Shown: positions 1 to 6,118 of the stretch, in pieces
How the letters are laid out: every line of letters begins with the position of its first letter
Position numbering within the stretch: the stretch's first letter is position 1
Origin: Planctomycetaceae bacterium
GTDB lineage: Bacteria; Planctomycetota; Planctomycetia; Pirellulales; Pirellulaceae
Direction of reading: 5' to 3'
Length of the DNA stretch: 7,384 nucleotides
Assembly (NCBI GenBank): GCA_007695205.1
Contig: REEF01000884.1
Span: forward strand, 1 to 7,384
Notes under the pieces: model-generated
What the model saw: the letters and a program-made list of their open reading frames with translations, nothing else
Database searches by the model: none
Told to the model about the DNA's origin: nothing
Made by a program: the position numbers and the translations under genes

Positions 1-1
1 G

Positions 2-136
2 CCCCATCACACGATCAGCGATGCGGGACTGGTGGGTGGCGGCAGCACGCCGACGTCGGGCGAAATCAGCCTGAGTCATAACGGAGTGTTGTTCCTGGAC
101 GTGACAGGGGACAGCCAGCTTCGTCTGACGGTATGA
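2..136 (+). CDS. C-terminal fragment of an unidentified plus-strand protein
   Basis: An open frame enters from the left edge and ends at a TGA at 134-136, giving 44 visible residues. It starts PHHTISDAGLVGGG and ends LFLDVTGDSQLRLTV. Codon third positions are mostly G or C, as in the other genes of the window, which supports real coding. The end reads as alternating hydrophobic and polar beta-strands, with no recognisable catalytic or binding motif. I do not recognise the family; a secreted beta-rich protein or a pseudopilin-like C-terminus is possible but unproven. It converges with the giant minus-strand gene, so the two are not in one operon. Confidence 0.55.
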   Translation, partial: PHHTISDAGLVGGGSTPTSGEISLSHNGVLFLDVTGDSQLRLTV

Positions 137-235
137 GCTACGCAAAACGGGCTATCCCTTCCCCCGACGCGTGCCAGCGGTGCCGAAAAGCTGGGTGTCC
201 CCCTCATCGGGCAGCGAACGGCGGCGACGCTGGCT
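137..235. other. Convergent intergenic spacer with a weak imperfect hairpin
   Basis: This spacer of about 100 bp lies between the ends of two converging genes, where a bidirectional terminator would be expected. The only structure seen is an imperfect inverted repeat: CCAGCGGTGCCG at 174-185 against CGGCGACGCTGG at 222-233. It has ten Watson-Crick pairs, one G-U and one mismatch. The loop of about 36 nt may hold a short inner GCTG/CAGC stem. There is no T-tract on either side, so an intrinsic terminator is not established. Confidence 0.2.
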
Positions 236-580
236 TCAGCGGCCGAGCTGGCTGAACAGGGCTTCGTGGGAGTCCGATAGGTCGTCTGAGAGCCGGCCGG
301 CCGATGGTTCGGCCAGCGACGACAACAGGTCTTCCAGTGGCTGCCAGTCGTCGAATTGGCGATCCGATGACTCGCTGGACGTAACCACCGGTCCGTCGCT
401 TGGGGAGTGCCGGCTCACGGGCGACTCGTGACGCAACAGCAGCGCCGGCTGAGCTTCGCGCCCCGCGGTGGTCCCCAACAAAGAACCCTGCGACCGTTCC
501 ACTTGCAAGACACTTTGGCGGGCATGCCGATCCGCGTCCCAATACTGCCACGAAAGGCCGGATGACCGTTCTGCAGGGCC
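236..580 (-). pseudogene. Out-of-frame natural C-terminal tail of gene 1
   Basis: In the frame reached by a -1 shift from gene 1, an open stretch runs to a TGA at 236-238. It ends with LEDLLSSLAE, then a DD pair, then HEALFSQLGR. Gene 2 ends with LEDLLDLLAD, a DD pair and HDALFTAMGR, at identical spacing with no gaps. Sixteen of the last 33 residues are identical, so this frame is the real protein end. Gene 1's own frame gives an unlikely Cys/Arg-rich end at 415 instead. The shift must lie upstream of about 508, most likely around 510-580; I cannot place it exactly. Loss of one base, a sequencing error, or less likely recoding would explain it. The left boundary given here is approximate. Confidence 0.75.
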
Positions 581-3500
581 GCGTGCGCTTCGTCTACCGC
601 CAAGGTCGACTGCTGCGGCAACGCCAGGGCGTGGTGCGAACCGTTGAATGACGCCTTCCCACGACCAGCATCCGACGGTTCCCCTTCGCCGTCGGCCAAT
701 TGGGCTACGCCCGCACCGCCACCTTCCGCATCACCACCGCTGGCACCGTTGCGCCAGGCATTCGGGAAGTTGGGCGGGAAGACCAGCGTCTGGTCGCCCG
801 CTTGCACCGCCGCACGAGTCTTGCCGAAATTGGGCGCGAAGAACGCCAGATCGCCGAAATCGACTCGGCCTGATTTGTCGAAATCCGCCCACCAGACGTA
901 AGGCGGCTGCGCTGCATCTTCCTTGACCGTCTGGCCAAACGCCGCAGCAAAGAACGACAGGTCCCCGAAGTCGATCTGGTGGTGGTCGTCGATGTGGTTG
1001 TTGTCGATGTCGTACATCACCGCCCATAATTCGGTCTCGGGGGTTCCGCCTAGGGCTGGCGGGACATCAACCCCATTGGTTAGACGACTTCCCCCGGTTA
1101 CCAGCAAAAGCTGCATGTCAAAAGGTCCGATGTTTCGCTGCCCTATGTCGCTCGGCAACTGGTCGCCATCGCTCGAAGCGAACCGGACTCGAGCCAACAG
1201 CACGTAACCGTCGTCGCCCACGTCGGTCAGCTCCGTGGAGCCGTCGATCGAGACCAGCCCCTGACCATCGCCGATCATTCCCGTTGCAAAGGCGGGACCG
1301 TGTTCGATTTCCTGGGCCGTCAGGTAGTCGCTGTGGTGCTGCAGATTGACTTGGGCCTGGGCGACCCCGACCGTTGTCGTGTTCGGCGTGCTGACCCAGA
1401 TCTCGACCCAAAACGATTGCCACTCGTGGACCCAGGCCAGACTGTCGGGCAAGGCCGTCACCACCCCGTGCTGACCGGTCGCGCTGGGCTCGGCGACGAT
1501 CGTCATATCGATCCGCGTGCCGATATGTTGCAGCACCACATCATTGCCATCACCGCCGACATAAGTAATCGTGGCCATCGAATCGCTGTCCAGGAAATCC
1601 GCGATCACAGCCCCTTCGGGCAGGCCGGCGAATGTGCCGATCACCGGGTCGCTGCCGGCGTTGTTGACGAGGGTAAACCTGTCGCCCGCCGCGGGCATGT
1701 GTGAACCGCTGAGCTCCAGTACCGCACCGGTCAGGTCCACCGCGCCCGCCACATTCAACTGCGAATATCCGGTGTCCACCTCGGTCCCGTCGATCCGGAT
1801 CGCCAGCGCCGCGCCGTCCGCAAACGAAACGCTGCCGGCCGTAGCGTCCGTACCGGCCGTCAGCGGCTGGACCGCCGTGCCCGGGTCGAAAACGAGCGTT
1901 CCGCCAGCCGTATCGATCGAGCCGGAATCGAAGACGATGCCCGCGCCGCTGACCAGCGTCACATCCGTCGCGGCCGCGCGAGCCAGCGGGACCGTGATCC
2001 GCAGCTCGCCGCCGTCGGACCCGCCGATCGTCAACGTTCCGGTTTGGATGCGATCGAGTTCCGCGGCAGTCAGGCCCAAAGTCAACGGAGTGCCCGCAAG
2101 CACATCGCCGCCGCCTAGATCGATCCGCGTGTCGGGAGTCAGAGGCCGTAGGACAACGGTGCCGGCGTCGATCGAGGCGCCGGAGGCCAAATCGATGGAA
2201 TCGGCAATCAGGCTGATGGCGGGGGCGGACACGGTCGTGGCAAAATGGATATTGCCGGCGGTCACCCGGAGTTCGCCGCTGCCGATGTGGGTAGGGTTCG
2301 TCCGGAAATGCACCGTGTCGTCCTCGTCAGCCAGGATGAACAAGTCCGCGTCGAAGGCAGCGTTCAGCCCTTCCACGTAAATCATGTCGGGGCCGCTGCC
2401 CGCTGTCGTGCCGACGGTCAGCGATGCCGTCGGACTGGCGAATGCGACCGACTCACTGAGTGTCGAGTCGATCAACGACAGGCCGTCTGGCCCGACAGCA
2501 TCGCTCAGCACGATCGTCTCGCTGCCGCCCGTGAACGAAAATACCCGGTGGGCGGCGTCCAGGCCATCGATGATCGGTTCCAGCCCCGTGTAGGTAATAC
2601 CCGAGGTCGACACACCACCGCCGCCGTCCGGATCCAGCAGGATGTTGCCGTCGCTGGCGTTCACCAAGGTGTGCGTGATCGTGGAAAACAGCCCGCTGGA
2701 CGTTCCCCGGTCCAGCACCAGCGTCCCGCCCGGTAAACCGCTGGCCGGATCCTCGGCGTGGAATTCCAAGCCCCCGGCGGGGATCGGGTTGCCGCCGGAA
2801 AAACCGATCGCCAACACGCCACCGGCCAATCCGACGATCAGCGATTCGGTCACCAAATCCGATGGAATCGTGAGCGTCCGGCCGTCGGGGCTAAGCGTGC
2901 CGCCGTCGGGCGCGGCCGCGAACCGCTGGCTGGCATCGCTGATCACCAAGTCTTGCCCACTGAGCGAGACGGTCATCTCGTTGGGCGTGCCGGTCGGTTC
3001 GCTTTCTGCGATGGTCAGCGTTCCGCCGGCCAGGGCGGCGCTGAGCGTGGGGTCGAAACCGGTGACAGGCAACAGGATCGTTCCTCGATAGTTCGGATCG
3101 CTACTGACCAGCGTGTGCGTGATGTGAGCCTCGGTGAACTCCTCGCCGGCGGTAATCCGGACCGCTTGAGGCACGTTCCAGTTCGAAGCCGTGAAGTCGA
3201 CGAAGGCGTTGGCCGGGGCGGCCTTGTCCACCGCCGTCAATGCAGCGTCGTCAGTGTTGAAAAAGATCGTCACGTCGTGCTTGGGCTGGCTGGTCAGTGC
3301 GATCCAGTAGTGCGTCTGGCCGCCACGTTGGACGAAGACCGAGTCGATCAGCTCCGTGCCCGCCTCGTCACCGGCGACCAGCAGGCCGGCCGAATCGTTG
3401 TCCGTGATCGTGACCGTCACGTCGGGGATGGCGAGCGTCGTCGGGTACATCGAGTCGTGCTCGGTGTCCGTAATCACGTGGGTGATGGTGCCCGTATGCG

Positions 3501-5751
3501 TCCCTTCGGCGATCTGGTCGTCGACCGCACGCACCGTGATCGTCTGCGGTGCGCCATCGGCGAAGGACAGCACCAACGTCGAGGCGAACGTCGCCCCGTC
3601 GTCGATGCTTAGCTCTACCTGCGAATCGGGCGTGACCGTGATCTCCACGGGGCCGGCCGGCGCGGGAACCAAGGCGATCTGGTACGTGTCCGTCGCGCCT
3701 CCCTCGGTCACCTGAGTACCGCCGCCGGTCTCGGTGATGACCACGCTGCCCACGTCGTTGTCCGTGATGTAGACGGTTAGGAATTGCTGGCCGAGGATCT
3801 CTGGTACTAAGGGATCACTGGTGTCGATCACCGTGTGGATCAGCTCGGTCTGGTGAGGTCCCTCGGGCACGTCATCGTCGATAGCGGTGACGTGGACGGG
3901 TTGAGATTGGTTCCAATTTGAGGTATTGAATTCCCATGTATTCAGCCCGAATATTCCGCTATTCGGATTGACGACATTAACCTGGCCGGCGAGATCTTCG
4001 ATATGGACGAAGGTTGGAGATGAATCCACCGGCTGACTTGCCAGGCTCATCCAATAGGTCACCTGGTCACCTCCTTCAGCAACCGTGATGGACGTGATCG
4101 GCTGGGCGCCGGCCTGGTCTGATGTGATTGTCACCACCTCGCGATTATCGAAGACTTTGACCGCCACGTCGCGGACGGCGATGTTGTCGTAATCAGGATC
4201 TTCGCTGGCGACGGTGTGCGTGATCAGCCGGATTCGCGGACCATCGATCAGACCGTCGTCCTCGGCCATGACCGTGATTGTCTGCGGCGCGATGTCGTCG
4301 AGTGTCACGACCAGGCTGGATTCGAACGTCTCCCCGCCGTTGGAACTGGCCAGCACCGGGTACTCGGCCGTCACCGTGATGTGGACCGGATGGGTCGGAA
4401 CCGTCTGCAGGACGATGGAATAGGTGTCGGTCCAGACTTCTTTGATGACCTCCGTGGACCGGAGCGTCTCCCGGATCCGAATGCCCGGTCCCGGCTCGAT
4501 GATGTTGTCCACCCCCGGGTTCAAATCGAAGTAAACGGTTCCGTTGCGCGACTCGGGCTCGCCCGTGTCCAGCCCCCAGTCTCGGAAATCGAGATGGACC
4601 TGATCGATGTAGCCATCCGGCTGGTCCGGATAGAAAAAGGTGTGGAACCAGCCGCTGGTCAGCAGATCCGAGCCGAACACGCCGTCCAGCACCACGGGAT
4701 TGTCTTCGTCGCCGACGTCGATGTCCAGGACCAACCACTGCAGATCGGTCCAGACCAATTCCACCGTCTGGCCCGTGGAAACCTTGGTGACCGGAACCCG
4801 AACTTCATCGATCGCGAAGATCGAAACGGATTTCGTCCCGCCAACCCCTCCGATCGTCTCGGTCCCCAGATAGGCATCGTCCAGGTGATTGAGCACGCCG
4901 TCGCCGTTGCTGTCCAGCCCGATGGCGATGGCCAGATCCGACGAGATAAAACTCATCTGAGCGCCCGTGTCGAACAGGAAGTCCCCTTCCTGACCGATGC
5001 CGCCGTTGGTCGGGATGGCCGTCAGAAAGGGAATATCCGCCCAAATAGGCGGATCGCCTTCGACCAGATAGTCCTGAGGATCGAACGCCAGGCGGTTGTC
5101 GACCGACAGCGCGTAGCGGTGCTGGTCGCCGTCCAGGGAGTCGTCGCCCGGAAGATCGTCGAGAAAGAACACCTTCATGTACAGGTCATCCAGCCCCATG
5201 CCGCCGCCGGACCATCCCCGCATGTCCATCGTCGTCACGCGGTTGGCCATGCCAGGCATTCCGACGATCCCCCAAGGACCAAACATGCTAAAATCATTGT
5301 CAGCATCCGAGAGAATACGAACGTCGTAGTGCGTGTTGCGCTCTCCCGTGGTTCCCGCGAAATCGAAACGGTACGCGGCCGAGATATCCATAGGGTGCCG
5401 TCCGCCCACGCCCACTTCTTCGAACAACCCTTCGGTTTCGTAAGGAATCGGCGGCTGCAGCATGTCGCCGACCGCCGTGGCCATCGCCAGCACGCTGTTG
5501 GCGCCGGTATCGAGCAGAAAAGTGTTGAAAACGCCCGGCCCAACACTCGCCCAGTTGTGGATGTCTGGGGCCGGATCGAGGTCTTTGATCAATTCGATGG
5601 CAACTCGAGGCTGGTCGAGCGCGATATTGTCGGAGGGCCCCAATTCGATCATGGCCACCGAGAGCAGGGCGCGTGTTTCGAGTGGTTCCAGCGACAGACG
5701 ACGGAATCGACCGACCAAGGCAGCGGTTCGACGTTTACGATGAGAAGACAT
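415..5751 (-). CDS. Giant secreted aspartic protease with Calx-beta-like, beta-helical, cohesin-like and dockerin modules (gene 1)
   Basis: The open frame encodes 1778 residues from an ATG at 5751. That start is chosen because a perfect AGGAGGT lies 9 nt upstream and the export motif follows directly. Modules in order: basic N-terminus and planctomycete export motif (1-32); bilobal aspartic protease with D81-TGA and D261-TGA (about 65-392); four Calx-beta-like repeats (about 417-897); a Gly/Thr-rich region with an ITYTGLEPI module and beta-helical strands (about 898-1408); a cohesin-like sandwich (about 1411-1575); two EF-hand-type dockerin loops (about 1580-1645); and a linker. The protein is expected outside the cell or on its surface, with the protease displayed on a long stalk. 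The last residues (LCWGPPRGAKLSRRCCCV) are unlike the rest, and the natural tail appears in another frame ending at 236. A repaired product would be about 1838 residues. The module calls rest on motif reading; the substrate is unknown. Confidence 0.9.
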   Translation of the reverse strand: MSSHRKRRTAALVGRFRRLSLEPLETRALLSVAMIELGPSDNIALDQPRVAIELIKDLDPAPDIHNWASVGPGVFNTFLLDTGANSVLAMATAVGDMLQPPIPYETEGLFEEVGVGGRHPMDISAAYRFDFAGTTGERNTHYDVRILSDADNDFSMFGPWGIVGMPGMANRVTTMDMRGWSGGGMGLDDLYMKVFFLDDLPGDDSLDGDQHRYALSVDNRLAFDPQDYLVEGDPPIWADIPFLTAIPTNGGIGQEGDFLFDTGAQMSFISSDLAIAIGLDSNGDGVLNHLDDAYLGTETIGGVGGTKSVSIFAIDEVRVPVTKVSTGQTVELVWTDLQWLVLDIDVGDEDNPVVLDGVFGSDLLTSGWFHTFFYPDQPDGYIDQVHLDFRDWGLDTGEPESRNGTVYFDLNPGVDNIIEPGPGIRIRETLRSTEVIKEVWTDTYSIVLQTVPTHPVHITVTAEYPVLASSNGGETFESSLVVTLDDIAPQTITVMAEDDGLIDGPRIRLITHTVASEDPDYDNIAVRDVAVKVFDNREVVTITSDQAGAQPITSITVAEGGDQVTYWMSLASQPVDSSPTFVHIEDLAGQVNVVNPNSGIFGLNTWEFNTSNWNQSQPVHVTAIDDDVPEGPHQTELIHTVIDTSDPLVPEILGQQFLTVYITDNDVGSVVITETGGGTQVTEGGATDTYQIALVPAPAGPVEITVTPDSQVELSIDDGATFASTLVLSFADGAPQTITVRAVDDQIAEGTHTGTITHVITDTEHDSMYPTTLAIPDVTVTITDNDSAGLLVAGDEAGTELIDSVFVQRGGQTHYWIALTSQPKHDVTIFFNTDDAALTAVDKAAPANAFVDFTASNWNVPQAVRITAGEEFTEAHITHTLVSSDPNYRGTILLPVTGFDPTLSAALAGGTLTIAESEPTGTPNEMTVSLSGQDLVISDASQRFAAAPDGGTLSPDGRTLTIPSDLVTESLIVGLAGGVLAIGFSGGNPIPAGGLEFHAEDPASGLPGGTLVLDRGTSSGLFSTITHTLVNASDGNILLDPDGGGGVSTSGITYTGLEPIIDGLDAAHRVFSFTGGSETIVLSDAVGPDGLSLIDSTLSESVAFASPTASLTVGTTAGSGPDMIYVEGLNAAFDADLFILADEDDTVHFRTNPTHIGSGELRVTAGNIHFATTVSAPAISLIADSIDLASGASIDAGTVVLRPLTPDTRIDLGGGDVLAGTPLTLGLTAAELDRIQTGTLTIGGSDGGELRITVPLARAAATDVTLVSGAGIVFDSGSIDTAGGTLVFDPGTAVQPLTAGTDATAGSVSFADGAALAIRIDGTEVDTGYSQLNVAGAVDLTGAVLELSGSHMPAAGDRFTLVNNAGSDPVIGTFAGLPEGAVIADFLDSDSMATITYVGGDGNDVVLQHIGTRIDMTIVAEPSATGQHGVVTALPDSLAWVHEWQSFWVEIWVSTPNTTTVGVAQAQVNLQHHSDYLTAQEIEHGPAFATGMIGDGQGLVSIDGSTELTDVGDDGYVLLARVRFASSDGDQLPSDIGQRNIGPFDMQLLLVTGGSRLTNGVDVPPALGGTPETELWAVMYDIDNNHIDDHHQIDFGDLSFFAAAFGQTVKEDAAQPPYVWWADFDKSGRVDFGDLAFFAPNFGKTRAAVQAGDQTLVFPPNFPNAWRNGASGGDAEGGGAGVAQLADGEGEPSDAGRGKASFNGSHHALALPQQSTLAVDEAHAALQNGHPAFRGSIGTRIGMPAKVSCKWNGRRVLCWGPPRGAKLSRRCCCVTSRP
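751..834. repeat. 84-bp direct repeat, copy A (post-dockerin linker of gene 1)
   Basis: This stretch matches 7301-7384 at 74 of 84 positions in the same orientation. The final 41 bases (794-834) differ at only one position. On the minus strand it encodes NFGKTRAAVQAGDQTLVF and then FPNAWR. The same residues with few changes occur in gene 2, so the repeat is an in-frame module shared by neighbouring paralogous protein ends. Confidence 0.9.
817..1014 (-). other. Dockerin-like EF-hand pair of gene 1 (residues about 1580-1645)
   Basis: The second loop, DFDKSGRVDFGD, has ligands at D1623, D1625, S1627, D1631 and D1634 with Gly at position 6. It is followed by the helix LAFFAPNFGK. The first loop, starting DIDNNH at D1581 and ending IDFGD, is followed by the matching helix LSFFAAAFGQ but carries about five extra residues (near IDDHH). 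The duplicated FGDLxFFAxxFG helix is diagnostic of the two halves of a dockerin. Calcium-dependent binding to cohesin-type partners is the known family role. Confidence 0.75.
1027..1521 (-). other. Cohesin-like beta-sandwich domain of gene 1 (residues about 1411-1575)
   Basis: The domain begins after the beta-helix with TRIDMTIVAEP, and contains QSFWVEIWV, VAQAQVNLQ, YVLLARVRFASSDGD and FDMQLLLV strands. Gene 2 has the counterparts STYFVEIWV, VQAEARVNL and ARLAYVEILAASSG in the same order. Position directly before the dockerin loops and strand pattern suggest a cohesin-like fold. Such a domain could bind dockerins of the same or other proteins. The assignment is by pattern only. Confidence 0.5.
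1528..2610 (-). other. ITYTGLEPI module and beta-helical stalk of gene 1 (residues about 1048-1408)
   Basis: The segment opens with GITYTGLEPI, continues through SETIVLSDAVG and the stretch ESVAFASPTASLTV, and passes into short Gly-rich strands (TAGNIHF, ISLIADSIDLASG, GTVVLRP). It finishes with SQLNVAGAVDLTGAVLELSG and ITYVGGDGNDVVL, the ending common to autotransporter-associated and planctomycete beta-strand repeats. The composition (Gly, Ala, Thr, Val, Asp) fits a parallel beta-helix or stacked beta stalk. No catalytic motif is seen. The role is probably structural. Confidence 0.55.
3061..4503 (-). repeat. Four tandem Calx-beta-like repeats (residues about 417-897)
   Basis: Four units of roughly 110-130 residues lie at about 417-535, 538-666, 667-786 and 787-897. 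Units end in ITDND-like strands, and THTV-type strands followed by a DP or similar turn recur. Units 1 and 3 share APQTITV followed by an acidic DD turn. Units 2 and 4 share a YW strand, a SQP turn and an SNWN motif before the QPV/QAV strand. Such repeats are usually calcium-binding beta-sandwiches that act as rods or adhesion spacers in surface proteins. Unit boundaries are by eye. Confidence 0.7.
4576..5559 (-). other. Bilobal pepsin-like aspartic protease domain (residues about 65-392)
   Basis: Two catalytic motifs are visible: FLLDTGANSVL with D81 (codon 5509-5511) and FLFDTGAQMSFIS with D261 (codon 4969-4971). They lie 180 residues apart, close to the separation of the two catalytic aspartates in pepsins (Asp32 and Asp215). 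WGIVGMPGM at 160-168 and LDGVFGSDLL at 355-364 sit where the hydrophobic-hydrophobic-Gly strand of each lobe is expected. The second is followed by aromatic-rich TFFYPD and a QVHLDF strand, as at the pepsin C-terminus. Y127 lies 46 residues after D81 and could be a flap tyrosine, but this is tentative. The DTGA-plus-FIS wording also resembles retropepsin-like families, so a fused pair of retropepsin-like lobes is the main alternative. Both belong to protease clan AA. Confidence 0.78.
4879..4914 (-). other. EF-hand calcium loop inside the second protease lobe (residues 280-291)
   Basis: The 12-residue stretch DSNGDGVLNHLD has ligand residues at the canonical EF-hand positions 1, 3, 5, 9 and 12 (D280, N282, D284, N288, D291), with Gly at 6 and Leu at 8. 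It starts 19 residues after the second catalytic aspartate. Calcium could therefore stabilise or switch the second lobe. This is a motif reading with no structural confirmation. Confidence 0.65.
5656..5751 (-). other. N-terminal planctomycete export motif of gene 1 (residues 1-32)
   Basis: The N-terminus is strongly basic (MSSHRKRR, then GRFRR) and runs into SLEPLETRALLSVAM. The LExLExRxLLS pattern is the conserved planctomycete extracellular motif found at the start of many giant secreted proteins of this phylum (Pfam Planc_extracel type). The hydrophobic stretch is short for a classical Sec signal, as is usual for this motif. It marks the protein as exported and independently supports the 5751 start. 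Confidence 0.8.
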
Positions 5752-5760
5752 TGATGAGAT

Positions 5761-5767
5761 ACCTCCT
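5761..5767 (-). promoter_or_regulatory. Shine-Dalgarno sequence of gene 1
   Basis: On the minus strand AGGAGGT lies 9 nt upstream of the ATG at 5751. It fixes this start over the in-frame upstream TTG at 5868. Confidence 0.9.
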
Positions 5768-5886
5768 AAACTGGTGTGCATACCCATCCCGGAGAAAAGG
5801 CTGCGCAACCTTGCACGACGACGGGCGGTGGTGGTTGTGCGCGCATTCTCGCGAAAAATCTGAGCCAACCGAACGAGGCACCCTTG

Positions 5887-5916
5887 ATTCTACTCTTTCC
5901 TGAGAATCCAGCACAA
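5887..5916 (-). promoter_or_regulatory. Candidate sigma70-like promoter for gene 1
   Basis: On the minus strand TTGTGC (5911-5916) and TAGAAT (5887-5892) are separated by 18 nt. The -10 box matches the consensus at 5 of 6 positions and the -35 box at 3 of 6. It lies in the AT-richest part of the spacer and would give a 5' leader of about 130 nt. Planctomycete promoters are poorly defined, so this is a candidate only. Confidence 0.35.
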
Positions 5917-6016
5917 CCGTCTGCCGAAGTTACTTTTCGCGCGTTCCTCAGATGGAGATCGTCATCGCACGGTTGAATTGCTGATCGGCGGGCTGGCGAG
6001 TCGGCCGACGGCAGGA

Positions 6017-6118
6017 TCATCGGCCCATCGCGGTGAACAGGGCGTCATGCGGTGCCAGGTTGTCGTCGTGCGACCATGGCGTGGATCGGTCTGCCAGAAG
6101 GTCCAGCAGATCTTCCAG
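6017..6118 (-). other. Conserved C-terminal tail motif of gene 2
   Basis: The last 33 residues begin LEDLLDLLAD and end HDALFTAMGR, with a DD pair between. The same length and pattern occur at the out-of-frame end of gene 1 (239-337). An amphipathic LxxLLxxLA helix followed by an HxALFxxxGR end suggests a dedicated C-terminal signal or interaction helix. Its function is not known to me. Confidence 0.6.

Larger units (their letters stand above)
5752..6016. other. Spacer between the two minus-strand genes
   Basis: These 265 bp separate the TGA of gene 2 (6017-6019) from the ATG of gene 1. They hold the gene 1 Shine-Dalgarno, the candidate promoter, a perfect 10-bp palindrome (GTCGGCCGAC, 6000-6009) and an imperfect inverted repeat (5917-5927 with 6001-6011). 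No intrinsic terminator with a T-tract is visible after gene 2. The length and candidate promoter suggest gene 1 can be transcribed separately from gene 2. No small gene is convincing here. Confidence 0.6.

Noticed and set aside
490..600. Programmed -1 ribosomal frameshift to join the gene 1 body with its tail
   Set aside because: No canonical X_XXY_YYZ slippery heptamer in the correct frame was found in the candidate zone; a lost base or sequencing error is simpler.
1571..2380. 269-codon plus-strand open frame opposite the beta-helical region
   Set aside because: Ser/Pro/Val-rich low-complexity translation typical of the antisense of Gly/Asp/Thr-rich coding sequence; no ribosome binding site or motif.
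4216..5754. 512-codon open frame on the plus strand opposite the protease domain
   Set aside because: It mirrors a GC-rich coding strand, is rich in Arg, His, Gln, Val and Asp without domains, and covers a region with clear protease, EF-hand and Calx-beta motifs on the minus strand. It is a shadow frame.
5752..5868. Possible 39-residue N-terminal extension of gene 1 starting at TTG 5868
   Set aside because: The start is TTG, the extension has no signal-peptide character, and a perfect AGGAGGT at 5761-5767 lies 9 nt before the ATG that begins the export motif.
6000..6009. Perfect 10-bp palindrome GTCGGCCGAC as terminator of gene 2
   Set aside because: It has no loop and no T-tract; in GC-rich DNA such a short palindrome can easily occur by chance.
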